Positions 18,179-26,991 of a stretch of 64,000 nucleotides of DNA are shown here, in pieces. The translations under genes and the position numbers were made by a program. The stretch comes from Sphingomonas asaccharolytica NBRC 15499. Lineage in GTDB: Bacteria > Pseudomonadota > Alphaproteobacteria > Sphingomonadales > Sphingomonadaceae. The stretch spans positions 19,286 to 83,285 of the forward strand of contig NZ_BCYU01000007.1 of NCBI RefSeq assembly GCF_001598355.1, read 5' to 3'. Every line of letters begins with the position of its first letter. Position 1 is the first letter of the stretch. The notes under the pieces were generated by a model. It saw only the letters and a program-made list of their open reading frames with translations, ran no database searches and was not told the origin of the DNA.

Positions 18179-19036
18179 TCAGTTGAAATAGGCGATCGCG
18201 CGGAATTCGTAACTTTCGCGCGTCACCGCGTCCGGCCGACTGGTGTCGTGGAACGCCGTATGCGGCGCGCGCCAAGCGCGGTCGTGATCGCTGTCGTGGA
18301 ACTTGATGAAGATCACTTCGTCGGCAGTCATATCGGGGAAGTACCACCAGCGATGCGCCGGATTGTAATGGAAGATCGTGGCCGCCGCCATCTCTTCCTC
18401 GCCTTCGATCGGCGCATAAAGTGCGTCGCCCTCGGGAATCTCGTCGACATCGACCTTGACGTTGGCGACCGCATCCTCGTCGCCGACGCTGCCTGCTTCG
18501 CATAACGCGAGCGGCCAATCCTGCGGCGGCGGCGAAAAGGTGCGCCATAGGCTGAAGGCGATGAAGCGGGTGAAGCTAGTGCCGGGCGCCGCTTTGTCGA
18601 ACAACGCCTTCGCGATCCGGTGTGCCGTCGCGGTGTTGAAATCGACATGCGCTTCGGCTGCGGGCGGCTGAATCCGCGCGCCGGAAATGACCGGCGAGCG
18701 CAATTGCCCGCTCATCGGCACGACGAGGTCGCAACCGGTGAGCATGCGCGCGACGTCCGCCACCTCGGCGGGATAATTCGCCACCGCTTTCGGGTCGCGG
18801 AAATCGCTCACGCCGCTGACGTGGCGCGCCAGGCAGAAACCATGTTTGTCGAGCGTGAACGGCTCGGGCGCGAGCCGCGCGTTGCGGATCGTCACCGGAT
18901 AGGATTGGTAGATTCCGGTATTCACTTCGCGCCCGGGCGCCCAGAATCGCCGATTGATCTTCGATGTCGGGACGAGATAATCGATCCTGGTCTCGACCGC
19001 CGGTGCCGCCGTGCTGCGATTGATGACTGTCGCCAT
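18179..19036 (-). CDS. CmcJ/NvfI-family putative oxygenase, paralogue 2
   Basis: A 285-residue paralogue of the protein at 2961-3752. Shared landmarks in the same order are 'AHVDFNTATAH' (candidate HxD iron ligands plus a basic stretch), 'SLWRTFSPPPQDWPLALCEA', 'HRWWYFPDMTADEVIFIKFH' and 'DSDHDRAWRAPHTAFHD'. Matching order and spacing make homology secure. ATG 19036 is taken because homology begins there and GGAAAGG precedes it. It is 25 bp downstream of a Nu-class GST gene on the same strand, so they probably form an operon. Function is unknown; an iron/2-oxoglutarate oxidation of an aromatic substrate is conceivable. Confidence 0.75.
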   Translation of the reverse strand: MATVINRSTAAPAVETRIDYLVPTSKINRRFWAPGREVNTGIYQSYPVTIRNARLAPEPFTLDKHGFCLARHVSGVSDFRDPKAVANYPAEVADVARMLTGCDLVVPMSGQLRSPVISGARIQPPAAEAHVDFNTATAHRIAKALFDKAAPGTSFTRFIAFSLWRTFSPPPQDWPLALCEAGSVGDEDAVANVKVDVDEIPEGDALYAPIEGEEEMAAATIFHYNPAHRWWYFPDMTADEVIFIKFHDSDHDRAWRAPHTAFHDTSRPDAVTRESYEFRAIAYFN

Positions 19037-19061
19037 CGTCGTTTTTCCGCCTTTCCTTTGC

Positions 19062-19730
19062 TTAGGACAGGATGGTCTTGCCCTGGAGGACCGTCTTCTT
19101 CTCCATTTCCGTGGCCTTGGGCGGCTCGGGCACGAGCAGGCCGCGCTGCACGGCCGGACGCACCGCGACGGCGTCGAACCAGCGCTGTAGATGCGGGAGC
19201 CCGTCAATCGGCACCTGTGCCCAATCATGGCCCCTGACCCAGGGAAAGCAGGCGATGTCGGCAATCGAATAATCGCCCGCCAGATAGTCGCGATCGGCCA
19301 AGTGCGCGTCCATCACGCCGAACAGCCGCCGGCTCTCACGGACATAACGGTCGATCACCTTGGGTAAGCGATCCTCGAAATAGCGGTTGAATACCGTCGC
19401 TTGGCCCATCATCGGCCCCAGCCCCGACATCTGCCACATCACCCATTGGATGACGCGGCTGCGCCCCTTGGTGTCGGTGGGGATGAACCGGCCAAATTTT
19501 TCGGCGAGATAGATCAGGATCGCGCCTGATTCGAAGACCGCGAAATCGCCTTCGTCATGATCGACCAGGGTCGGTATCCGGCCATTTGGATTGAGCGCGA
19601 CGTACCAATCCTGCTTCTGGTCGAGGTTGGTGAGCGAGATTACCCTCACCTTGTACGGCACGCCCAGTTCCTCGAGCATGATCGCGGCTTTCCAGCCGTT
19701 CGGCGTTTCCGACGTCAGCAATTCGAGCAT
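19062..19730 (-). CDS. Nu-class (YfcG/Ure2p-like) glutathione S-transferase, candidate glutathione lyase
   Basis: A 222-residue GST of the Nu/Ure2p-like class. It carries the class motif '[16 protein letters not shown]' near the N-terminus, '[11 protein letters not shown]' and '[15 protein letters not shown]' in the thioredoxin-like domain, and a C-terminal helical domain with '[19 protein letters not shown]'. In N. aromaticivorans a Nu-class GST removes glutathione from both stereoisomers of the beta-ether cleavage intermediate, so this gene may complement LigG encoded 1 kb away. It is divergent from ligF. ATG 19730 begins at the conserved domain. Confidence 0.82.
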   Translation of the reverse strand: MLELLTSETPNGWKAAIMLEELGVPYKVRVISLTNLDQKQDWYVALNPNGRIPTLVDHDEGDFAVFESGAILIYLAEKFGRFIPTDTKGRSRVIQWVMWQMSGLGPMMGQATVFNRYFEDRLPKVIDRYVRESRRLFGVMDAHLADRDYLAGDYSIADIACFPWVRGHDWAQVPIDGLPHLQRWFDAVAVRPAVQRGLLVPEPPKATEMEKKTVLQGKTILS

Positions 19731-19959
19731 ATGCGAGCCTTTTTCTCTCCTGGCCGGCAAGCCAAGCAGAGCGAGGCCTCGCCTACAAGGTGACCGCTTA
19801 CGCTATCACTGCCGATGACACCCTGGATCGTGCATTGCGCCCGTCTGAGGGGTAGCTCGACTAATAGAACAGGTGGTCTTCTTGCGAAGCGCGGCAACCA
19901 TCGTCACCGCTATCCGCAACGTGTGAAAACGCACGGTCCGGGAAGAGGAGGAAGCGCTG

Positions 19960-20718
19960 ATGTTGACCCTGTATAGTTTCGGTCCGGCCGCCAACTCGCT
20001 CAAGCCGCTGCTCGCTCTGTACGAAAAGGGCCTGCCGTTCACCCCGCGCTTCATCGACCCGCGGAAGTTCGAGCATCATGAGGAGTGGTTCAAGAAGATC
20101 AATCCGCGCGGCCAGGTGCCGGCGCTCGATCACGATGGCCACATTATCACCGAATCGACGGTGATCTGCGAATATCTGGAAGACGCCTTTCCCGACGCGC
20201 CGCGGCTGCGCCCGGCCGACCCGGTAGCGACCGCGGAGATGCGGGTGTGGACCAAATGGGTCGACGAATATTTCTGCTGGTGCGTATCGACCATCGGCTG
20301 GGAGCGGATGATCGGCCCGATGGCGCGCGCTTTGTCCGATTCCGAGTTCGAGGAGCAACTCGCGCGCATCCCGGTTGCCGAACAGAAGGTCAAATGGCGC
20401 AACGCCCGCAACGGCTTTCCGAAAGAGGTGCTCGACGAGGAGATGCGCAAGATCGGCGTGTCGGTCGACCGGCTGGAGAAAAGGCTGTCGCAGAGTCCCT
20501 GGCTGGCCGGCGACGACTATACGCTGGCCGACATCTGCAACTTCGCGATCGCCAACGGCATGCAGCATGGCTTCGCGGAAATTGTGAACCGGGAGGCGTC
20601 GCCCCATCTGCTCGCCTGGATCGAGCGGATCAACCAACGCCCGGCGGTGCGCGAAATGTTCGCGCGATCGCAAAGCGAAATGCCGTCGCGTGCGCCGGCG
20701 CCTGCGTCAGCTGCCTGA
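19960..20718 (+). CDS. ligF: LigF beta-etherase (glutathione S-transferase)
   Basis: A 252-residue GST that replaces the beta-aryloxy group of alpha-keto beta-aryl ethers with glutathione, releasing a phenol such as guaiacol. It agrees with recalled SYK-6 LigF over long stretches: 'LYSFGPAANSLKPL', 'WFKKINPRGQVPAL', 'TESTVICEYLEDAFP', 'EMRVWTKWVDEYFCWCVST' and 'YTLADICNFAIANG'. Family length is about 257. The Ser/Asn pair in 'AANSLKP' is the expected glutathione-activating site. An 'AGAGGAGGAA' site precedes ATG 19960. It heads the ligF-ligG-ALDH operon, with 16 bp to ligG. Confidence 0.92.
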   Translation: MLTLYSFGPAANSLKPLLALYEKGLPFTPRFIDPRKFEHHEEWFKKINPRGQVPALDHDGHIITESTVICEYLEDAFPDAPRLRPADPVATAEMRVWTKWVDEYFCWCVSTIGWERMIGPMARALSDSEFEEQLARIPVAEQKVKWRNARNGFPKEVLDEEMRKIGVSVDRLEKRLSQSPWLAGDDYTLADICNFAIANGMQHGFAEIVNREASPHLLAWIERINQRPAVREMFARSQSEMPSRAPAPASAA

Positions 20719-20734
20719 GGAGATCGAGACCGTC

Positions 20735-21556
20735 ATGAACTGGAACGATGAACCGCCGGGCGGCGCGCTCAGGATGTACCATATTCCGGGCTGCCCGTTT
20801 TCCGAGCGCGTGGAGTTGCTGCTCGACCTCAAGGGGCTCGACGGCATCATGGCCGATCACGAGATCGATATTTCCAAGCCGCGCCCCGACTGGCTGCTGC
20901 AAAAGACCCGCGGCACCACTGCTTTGCCCGCGCTCGAGCTGGAAAATGGCGAGACGCTCAAGGAAAGCATGGTGATCATGCGCTATTTCGAGGATCGCTT
21001 CCCTGAGCGCCTCGTCGCGCGCCGCGATCCCTATGAGCATGCGGTCGAAGCGATGTTGTGCGCCACCGACGGCCAATTCACCGGCGCGGGCTATCGCATG
21101 ATCCTCAACCGCGATCCCGCCAAACGCGACGAGCATCGCGCCGAGGTCGATGCGCAATATACCCGGCTCGACGACTTTCTGCGTCATTACGCGCCCGACC
21201 GCGATTTCCTGTTCGACACGTTCGGCTGGGCCGATGTCGCGTTCGCGCCGATGTTCAAGCGGCTGTGGTTCCTCGACTATTACGAGGCATACGAGATCCC
21301 GCAGCACCTCACCCGTGTGCTGCGCTGGCGCGAGGCATGCCAGGCGCACCCGATCGTCCAGCGCCACCACAGCCATCGCGAGCTGATGACGCTCTATTAC
21401 GATTATTCCCAAGGCGGCGGGAACGGGCGCATCCCCGACGGGCGCAGCGTCTCCAGCTTCACGCTTGACCCCGCCTGGGACACGCGGCCGATGCCGCCGC
21501 GCGACAAATGGGGCACGCCCGCGACCGACGTCGAGCTGGGGCTCGTCCTCTCCTGA
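20735..21556 (+). CDS. ligG: LigG glutathione lyase (omega-like GST)
   Basis: A 273-residue thiol-type GST that removes glutathione from the LigE/LigF product, yielding a beta-hydroxypropiophenone plus oxidised glutathione. 'YHIPGCPFSERVE' carries the active-site Cys (Cys20), as in LigG. 'DISKPRPDWLL', 'GTTALPALELENGE', 'LKESMVIMRYFE', 'FGWADVAFAPMFKRLWFLDY' and 'YYDYSQGGGNGRIP' also match recalled LigG. ATG 20735 is chosen over an upstream in-frame start because it follows 'GAGGAGA' and fits LigG's length (about 265). It lies between ligF and an ALDH gene. Confidence 0.92.
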   Translation: MNWNDEPPGGALRMYHIPGCPFSERVELLLDLKGLDGIMADHEIDISKPRPDWLLQKTRGTTALPALELENGETLKESMVIMRYFEDRFPERLVARRDPYEHAVEAMLCATDGQFTGAGYRMILNRDPAKRDEHRAEVDAQYTRLDDFLRHYAPDRDFLFDTFGWADVAFAPMFKRLWFLDYYEAYEIPQHLTRVLRWREACQAHPIVQRHHSHRELMTLYYDYSQGGGNGRIPDGRSVSSFTLDPAWDTRPMPPRDKWGTPATDVELGLVLS

Positions 21557-21581
21557 ACTTTCGCCAAGAGGATTTCCTGCC

Positions 21582-23024
21582 ATGAAAAGCTATCCGCAGA
21601 ACTATATCGACGGCCGTTGGGTCGACAGCAAAGGCGGCCGCAAACATACGGTCATCAACCCCGCGACCGAGCAGCCGGCCGGCGAGATCGTGCTCGGCAC
21701 CGCGGCCGATGTCGATGACGCGGTCCATGCCGCGCGGCGCGCGTTCGACAGCTTTTCGCAGACGTCGAAGGACGGGCGCATTGCCCTGCTCCAGCGGATC
21801 ATCGCCGAATATCAGAAGCGGATCCCCGACATCGCCGAGGCGATCGCGATCGAAATGGGCTGCCCGATCTCGATCGCGCAAACCGCACAGGCCGGTTCGG
21901 GCCTGGGTCATCTCGGCAATGCGCTGAAGGCGCTGCAGGATTACCAATTCGCCGAGAAGATTGGCGACAATACAGTCGTACGCGAGCCGATCGGCGTGGC
22001 CGCGCTGATCACGCCGTGGAACTGGCCGATGAACCAGATCGTCGCCAAAGTCGGCCCGGCGCTCGCTGCCGGCTGCACGATGATCCTCAAGCCATCCGAG
22101 GAAGCGCCGAGCTCGGCGGCGATCTTCGCCGAGGTGATGGACGCGGCAGGCGTGCCGGCGGGCGTGTTCAACCTCGTCCAGGGCGACGGCGAAGGCGTCG
22201 GCACCGCGCTGGCCAAACATCCCGATATCGACATGATGAGCTTCACCGGATCGACCCGCGCCGGGATCATGGTAGCCAAGAACGCCGCCGACACGGTCAA
22301 GCGGGTCGCGCAGGAACTGGGCGGCAAGTCGCCCAATATCATCCTCGAAGGCGCGCCGCTCGATCAGGCGCTACCTGGCGGGGTCGGCGGCGTGCTGCTC
22401 AATTCCGGCCAGAGCTGCGTGGCGCCGACGCGCATGCTGGTGCACCGCTCGCAGCATGACGAAGCGGCGGCCAAGGTCGGCGCGATGTTCGCCGCCAAAG
22501 CGGTCGGCGACCCGCTCAGCGAAGGCGATCATATCGGCCCCGTCGTCAACCAGCGCCAATGGGACCGCATCCAGGGCCTGATCCAGCAGGGCATCGACGA
22601 AGGCGCGACCCTGGTGACCGGCGGTACCGGCAGGCCCGACGGGTTCGATACCGGCTTCTACGTGAAGCCGACCGTCTTCGCCGACGTCACCCCCGACATG
22701 ACGATCGCGCGCGAGGAGATTTTCGGGCCGGTCCTGGTGATCATGCCTTACGCCGACGACGCCGATGCGGTCCGTATCGCCAACGACACGCCTTATGGCC
22801 TCGGCGCCTATATCGCCGGCGACCCGACCAAAGCGAAGACCATTGTCGGCAAGCTCCGCGCGGGCGCGGTGTTCGTCAATGCCGGCGGGCTCGCCTTCGA
22901 CATGCCGTTCGGCGGGTACAAGCAATCGGGGAATGGCCGCGAATTCGGTAAGTTCGGGCTGGAAGAATTCCTCGAGGTGAAGTCAGTGATCGGCGCCCTG
23001 CCGGAAGACGCCGTCCCCGCCTGA
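21582..23024 (+). CDS. NAD(P)-dependent aldehyde dehydrogenase
   Basis: A 480-residue ALDH-superfamily enzyme. Landmarks are 'ITPWNWPMNQ', the cofactor-site 'GSTRAGIMVAK', the general-base Glu in 'QELGGKSPN' and the catalytic Cys in 'NSGQSCVAP', then 'EEIFGPVLVIM' and 'PFGGYKQSGNGREFG'. The third position in the ligF-ligG operon suggests it oxidises an aromatic side-chain aldehyde, for example vanilloyl acetaldehyde formed from beta-hydroxypropiovanillone. This is inferred from context. ATG 21582 follows 'AAGAGGA'. Confidence 0.85.
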   Translation: MKSYPQNYIDGRWVDSKGGRKHTVINPATEQPAGEIVLGTAADVDDAVHAARRAFDSFSQTSKDGRIALLQRIIAEYQKRIPDIAEAIAIEMGCPISIAQTAQAGSGLGHLGNALKALQDYQFAEKIGDNTVVREPIGVAALITPWNWPMNQIVAKVGPALAAGCTMILKPSEEAPSSAAIFAEVMDAAGVPAGVFNLVQGDGEGVGTALAKHPDIDMMSFTGSTRAGIMVAKNAADTVKRVAQELGGKSPNIILEGAPLDQALPGGVGGVLLNSGQSCVAPTRMLVHRSQHDEAAAKVGAMFAAKAVGDPLSEGDHIGPVVNQRQWDRIQGLIQQGIDEGATLVTGGTGRPDGFDTGFYVKPTVFADVTPDMTIAREEIFGPVLVIMPYADDADAVRIANDTPYGLGAYIAGDPTKAKTIVGKLRAGAVFVNAGGLAFDMPFGGYKQSGNGREFGKFGLEEFLEVKSVIGALPEDAVPA

Positions 23025-23138
23025 GGCATTTACGGGTGCCGGCCGGCGTCCGGCCAGCCGGCACCTGACTCCCAAGCGGCCGGACTTCCGCCGCGATTCC
23101 CGTCACGCACTCGCTTGCTTCCTGCGTCATCGTCGTTA

Positions 23139-23157
23139 TTGTACGCCTAGCATACAA
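23139..23157. promoter_or_regulatory. 19-bp operator-like inverted repeat, copy 6 (near-perfect)
   Basis: TTGTACGC-CTA-GCATACAA lies 69 bp before the hydroxycinnamoyl-CoA hydratase-lyase ATG. Only one position breaks the arm symmetry, making it one of the best copies. Confidence 0.75.
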
Positions 23158-23225
23158 ATAACGGCGAGGGAGATTCGGCACGTATCCGACCGGCATCTGC
23201 CCCGCGCAGACTGGGATGACGAACG

Positions 23226-24065
23226 ATGAGCGAAGGCAATGCGCAGGATGTAGTGTCATATCGGGTCGAGGACCGGATCGCCTGGGTCTATTTCGCGCGG
23301 CCGGAGAAGCGCAACTGCATGAACCCGGCGCTCAATCGCCGGATGATGGAAGTGCTCGACGAGCTCGAATATCGCGACGATGTCGGCGCGCTGGTTCTGA
23401 GCGGCGAAGGAACCGCCTGGTCGGCGGGCATGGACCTCAAGGAATATTTTCGCGAGACCGAGGCGCAGGGCCTGCGCGGCGTCCGCCAGTCGCAGCGCGA
23501 AAGCTATGGCTGGTTCCGGCGGCTGCGCTGGTTTCAGAAGCCGACCATCGCAATGGTCAACGGCTGGTGCTTCGGCGGCGGCTTCGGCCCGCTTTTCTCG
23601 TGCGACCTCGCGATCTGCGCCGATGAAGCGCAATTCGGGCTGAGCGAGATCAATTGGGGCATCCTGCCCGGCGGCGGCGTGACCAAAGTCGTGGTCGACC
23701 TGTTGTCGATGCGCGACGCGATGTGGATGACGCTGACCGGCGATCTGATCGATGGCCGCAAGGCGGCGGAGTGGAAGCTGGTCAACGAGAGCGTGCCGCT
23801 CGACCGGCTGGAAACCCGCGTCCGCGAAGTTGCCGAGATGCTGCTCAAGAAGAACCCGGTCGCGCTCAAATTCGCCAAGGACGCCGTGCGTCGTGTCGGC
23901 TCGATGACCTATGACGAGGCCGAGGATTATCTGGTCCGCATGCAGGAAGCGGCCAATTTCCACGATAAGACCGAGGGGCGCAAGGAAGGCATCCGCCAGT
24001 TCATCGACGAGAAGAGCTACAAGCCCGGCCTTGGAGCTTACGACCAGCAGAAGGCAGGCGCTTAA
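23226..24065 (+). CDS. ferB: Hydroxycinnamoyl-CoA hydratase-lyase (feruloyl-CoA hydratase/lyase)
   Basis: A 279-residue crotonase-fold enzyme that hydrates feruloyl-, coumaroyl- or caffeoyl-CoA and cleaves the product to the benzaldehyde (e.g. vanillin) and acetyl-CoA. The HCHL-specific signatures 'RPEKRNCMNPALNRRM', 'AWSAGMDLKEYFRETEA', 'AMVNGWCFGGGFGPL' (oxyanion hole), 'FGLSEINWGI' and 'KPGLGAY' separate it from ordinary enoyl-CoA hydratases. It converges with the CoA-ligase gene (ferA-like) and has a near-perfect operator copy upstream. Unlike SYK-6 ferBA, the two genes are on opposite strands. Confidence 0.92.
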   Translation: MSEGNAQDVVSYRVEDRIAWVYFARPEKRNCMNPALNRRMMEVLDELEYRDDVGALVLSGEGTAWSAGMDLKEYFRETEAQGLRGVRQSQRESYGWFRRLRWFQKPTIAMVNGWCFGGGFGPLFSCDLAICADEAQFGLSEINWGILPGGGVTKVVVDLLSMRDAMWMTLTGDLIDGRKAAEWKLVNESVPLDRLETRVREVAEMLLKKNPVALKFAKDAVRRVGSMTYDEAEDYLVRMQEAANFHDKTEGRKEGIRQFIDEKSYKPGLGAYDQQKAGA

Positions 24066-24084
24066 GGGCCTGCGGAAACCTTGC

Positions 24085-24104
24085 GCTCCTGCGAAAGCAG
24101 GAGC
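24085..24104. terminator. Convergent-gap hairpin, bidirectional terminator candidate
   Basis: GCTCCTGC-GAAA-GCAGGAGC is a perfect 8-bp stem with a GAAA loop in the 124-bp gap between the converging ferB and ferA-like genes. No T-tract is present. Its sequence resembles the palindromic core of the dispersed repeats. Confidence 0.45.
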
Positions 24105-24189
24105 CCAGGGTTGCTGGCCGTTTCCCCGCAATTCTGGCTCCTTGCTCGCTGAAATGAGTCCCAGGAGCAGACGCTAAAAGACGTGGCCC

Positions 24190-26331
24190 TCAGGTCTGGA
24201 TCAATGCATCGAGCGCGATCGCGCCTTGCCCGCGCGGATAGACCATCACCGGATTGAGGTCGATCTCACGGATCGCCGGCGTCGCCGCCACCACCGCACC
24301 GAGGGCGTCGACTAGCGCTGCCACCGCATCGACGTCCATCGCCGGCTCCCCGCGAAACCCGTCGAGCAGCGGGGCAAGACGCAGGCGGCGCAATTCGGCG
24401 ACAATGGCATCGCGATCGAGCCCAGCAGGGAGCAACCGCACGTCGTGGAGCAGTTCGGCGCTGACTCCGCCGAACCCGAACAGGATCGTCGCTCCCCAAT
24501 GCGGGTCGTTGCGTGCGCCGACGATCAGCTCGATGCCGCGTGCCGCCATCGGTTCGACCAGCACGCCGTCCAATGTCAGATCGGGCCGCGCCGCGGCCAC
24601 CGCGGCCTGCAGCTTCGCCCATCCGTCGCGAACTTCTTGTGCGTCGGCCAGGCCGACTACCACGCCGCCAGCATCGCTCTTGTGCGGCAGCGCCGCCGCC
24701 TGGGCCTTGAGCACGACCGGATAGCCGAACCGATCGGCGGCGGCGACTGCCTCTTCGGCCGATCCGGCGAGTGTGCCGGATGGAAAAGCGATGCCACGCG
24801 CGCCGAGCAAATCCTTGGCGCGATATTCGGTTACTGTCGCGCCGGCCTCTGGCAGCCCCACCAGCGGTGCCGCATCACCCGTCGGAAGCACGGCAATTTC
24901 TCCGGTCGACCGCATCCTGGCCAGCGCGTGCAAGGCGCGTTCAGCGGTCGGCAGGTACATCACGCCTTCCGCCCGCAGCGCGGCGACATCCTCGGCCAGG
25001 ACGATACCGCCTTCGTCGACGCCAGCGACGATCACCGGTTTGCCCGGCGGGCTCGAGCGCAAAGCGTCGAGCACCGCAGCGAATTTGATGTGCGACGTGC
25101 CGGTGTCGGTCTGGATCAGGGTCACCAGGATCGCGCCGATGCGGTCGTCGCCCGCCAGCGCGGCGATCGTCCGTCCATAGATTCCGGGATCGACCAGGCC
25201 TTGCGCGGTCACGTCGAGCGGATTGCTGACCGGTACGAAATCGGGCAGCGCCGCGCGCAATGCCGGGCTGTCGGCATCGCCGAGCAGCGGCAGGGCGATC
25301 CCGAGCGCTTCGGCCTGATCGAGCATGATCGCCTTGAACGCCCCCGATTCCGCGATCACGCCGAGCCCCCTTGCGACCGGCGCGGCATAGCGCGCGACCA
25401 TTTCTACGACGTCGCCCAGTTCCTCCAGCGTATCGACCAGGATTACCCCGGCGCGTTCGACATGGACGCGCATCACCTCGTAATCACCGGCCATCGCGCC
25501 GGTATGCGTCGCCGCGCTCGCCGCACCCGCCGCGCTGCGGCCGGGATGGAGCAGCACTACCTGCTTGCCGGCGGCGCGCGCGGCCCGGGCCGCCGCCAGG
25601 AAGCGCGCCGGCTTGCGGAAATGTTCGACGATCATGCCGACCACCGACGTAGCCGGATCGCCGACCAGATGGTCGAGATAATCCTCGACCCCGCTGGCCG
25701 CTTCGTTGCCGGTCGAGATGTAGCAGCTGAGCGGCACTTCGCGCGCGATCATCGTCGTCGCCAGCACCGCCGCCATCGCGCCCGATTGCGACACGATGCC
25801 GACCCGACGATCGCTATCGACACGCGGTTCGGGCAGTTCGATGAAGGTGAGCGCGATGCGATCGACGAAATTGACCAGGCCGAGGCAATTGGGGCCCTCG
25901 ACGATCATATCCGCCCCCGCCGCGATCCGCGCGATCTCCTGCTGGTCGGCCAAGCCTTGCGGCCCATCCTCGGCGAATCCAGCCGAAAAGACGATCGCCG
26001 CGCCGACGCGACGCCCGGCCAGGCCACGGATCACGTCGAGCACGCCCGCGCGGGGAATCGCGAGCACCGCGACGTCGATCCCTTCGGGCAGATCGTCGAC
26101 GGTGGCGACGCAGCCTCGGCCGCCAATCTCGGCCCGCTTCGGATTGACCAGATGGATCTCGCCGTCAAATCCCTGTCGCTCAAGATTGGCAAGCACAGAC
26201 GCGCCGAGCGCGCCGGGTTTGTCCGAGGCGCCGACGATCGCCACCGAGCGCGGCCGCAGCAACCGGTCGAATCGCAAGGCCGCCTCGACGTCGTTCCCGA
26301 TGATCTGGTTCTTCGCCGTCGTCGCCACCAA
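24190..26331 (-). CDS. ferA: NDP-forming acyl-CoA synthetase, FerA-type hydroxycinnamate-CoA ligase
   Basis: A 713-residue single-chain (alpha-beta fused) NDP-forming acyl-CoA synthetase. Order: CoA-binding Rossmann domain (about 20-150, 'VAIVGASDKPGALGASVL'), succinyl-CoA-ligase-like domains with the phosphohistidine region 'ATHTGAMAGD' (about residue 270), then an ATP-grasp domain (about 490-700, 'YPVVLKAQAAALPHKSDAGG', 'EIDLNPVMV'). From memory SYK-6 FerA belongs to this superfamily. Beside HCHL and a MarR gene, feruloyl/coumaroyl-CoA synthetase is the likely role. The start is TTG 26331 (7 bp after GGAGAGG) or GTG 26328. An operator copy lies 48 bp upstream. Confidence 0.82.
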   Translation of the reverse strand: MVATTAKNQIIGNDVEAALRFDRLLRPRSVAIVGASDKPGALGASVLANLERQGFDGEIHLVNPKRAEIGGRGCVATVDDLPEGIDVAVLAIPRAGVLDVIRGLAGRRVGAAIVFSAGFAEDGPQGLADQQEIARIAAGADMIVEGPNCLGLVNFVDRIALTFIELPEPRVDSDRRVGIVSQSGAMAAVLATTMIAREVPLSCYISTGNEAASGVEDYLDHLVGDPATSVVGMIVEHFRKPARFLAAARAARAAGKQVVLLHPGRSAAGAASAATHTGAMAGDYEVMRVHVERAGVILVDTLEELGDVVEMVARYAAPVARGLGVIAESGAFKAIMLDQAEALGIALPLLGDADSPALRAALPDFVPVSNPLDVTAQGLVDPGIYGRTIAALAGDDRIGAILVTLIQTDTGTSHIKFAAVLDALRSSPPGKPVIVAGVDEGGIVLAEDVAALRAEGVMYLPTAERALHALARMRSTGEIAVLPTGDAAPLVGLPEAGATVTEYRAKDLLGARGIAFPSGTLAGSAEEAVAAADRFGYPVVLKAQAAALPHKSDAGGVVVGLADAQEVRDGWAKLQAAVAAARPDLTLDGVLVEPMAARGIELIVGARNDPHWGATILFGFGGVSAELLHDVRLLPAGLDRDAIVAELRRLRLAPLLDGFRGEPAMDVDAVAALVDALGAVVAATPAIREIDLNPVMVYPRGQGAIALDALIQT

Positions 26332-26378
26332 AACCCATCCTCTCCGATCTCGCCCATTCGCGGTGAGCGTTTGCCAGA

Positions 26379-26397
26379 TTGTATCTCAAGCAAACAA
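26379..26397. promoter_or_regulatory. 19-bp operator-like inverted repeat, copy 7
   Basis: TTGTATCT-CAA-GCAAACAA lies 48 bp upstream of the ferA-like start (minus strand), between that gene and the upstream MarR gene. Confidence 0.7.
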
Positions 26398-26420
26398 TTT
26401 AGCAAGCTGGGCTCTGCCGG

Positions 26421-26867
26421 TCAGTCGTCGTCTCGTCGCGCCGCGCGGGGTTTGCGGAGTTTCTTCAACAAGGCCATCAGCGTCGCGCGCTCGGCCGCGG
26501 TCAGGTCGGCGGCGAGGCGACGGTCGGACTCGCGCAATTGATCGAGCATCTCCGCCACCCGCTTCTCACCGTCGGGCAGCAGGTGCAGGGCATTGGTGCG
26601 CAGATCGCGTCCAGGTCGACGCTCGATCAGGCCGCGATCGACCAGCACATTGACCAGCTTCATCGCGCTCGACCGGTTCACGCTCAGCGCCTTGCCCAGC
26701 GCGGTCTGGTCGCATCCCGGATTGGCGCGAATGAGCAGCAACGCGGTCAGCTTCGCCGGCGTCAGCCCGTATGGCGCGAGCATCAGCCGCGCATCCTCTA
26801 TCGCGATCAGATGGGCGAGTTCGATCCGGTACCCCAGCAGCCCGTCGAGATCGCTTCCTTGTTTCAT
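26421..26867 (-). CDS. MarR-family regulator (FerC-like candidate)
   Basis: A 148-residue winged-helix MarR protein. The core is residues 30-100, with recognition-helix region 'QTALGKALSVNRSSAMKLVN' and wing 'ERRPGRDLRTNALHLL'. In SYK-6 the MarR repressor FerC controls ferBA and responds to hydroxycinnamoyl-CoAs; this gene's position between ferA-like and ALDH genes fits that role. Operator copies lie 25 bp upstream of its own start and just downstream, before ferA, which suggests autoregulation. It is one of two MarR candidates for the shared operator; the other is at 47334. Confidence 0.85.
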   Translation of the reverse strand: MKQGSDLDGLLGYRIELAHLIAIEDARLMLAPYGLTPAKLTALLLIRANPGCDQTALGKALSVNRSSAMKLVNVLVDRGLIERRPGRDLRTNALHLLPDGEKRVAEMLDQLRESDRRLAADLTAAERATLMALLKKLRKPRAARRDDD

Positions 26868-26891
26868 CGGTCGAGTACCATCTTGTCAAAA

Positions 26892-26910
26892 TTGTATGCC
26901 CGGCGCACAA
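26892..26910. promoter_or_regulatory. 19-bp operator-like inverted repeat, copy 8
   Basis: TTGTATGC-CCG-GCGCACAA lies in the divergent gap between the MarR gene (25 bp away) and the aldehyde dehydrogenase (82 bp away). Confidence 0.7.
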
Positions 26911-26991
26911 AGGCCGAAACGTGTCGCATCTTTTCCTGATTGCGACGCCGATTGCCAGCGCAATGCCGGCGACCGAACAAGGAGAGTGGTG

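Noticed and set aside
19731..19959. Possible operator in the Nu-GST/ligF divergent gap
   Set aside because: Only the short palindrome CGAGGCCTCG was noticed; it does not match the 19-bp consensus.
24445..26541. 698-codon plus-strand frame opposite the FerA-like gene
   Set aside because: Composition is Arg/Asp/His-rich with no domain, and the opposite strand carries a complete CoA synthetase with all motifs and an operator.
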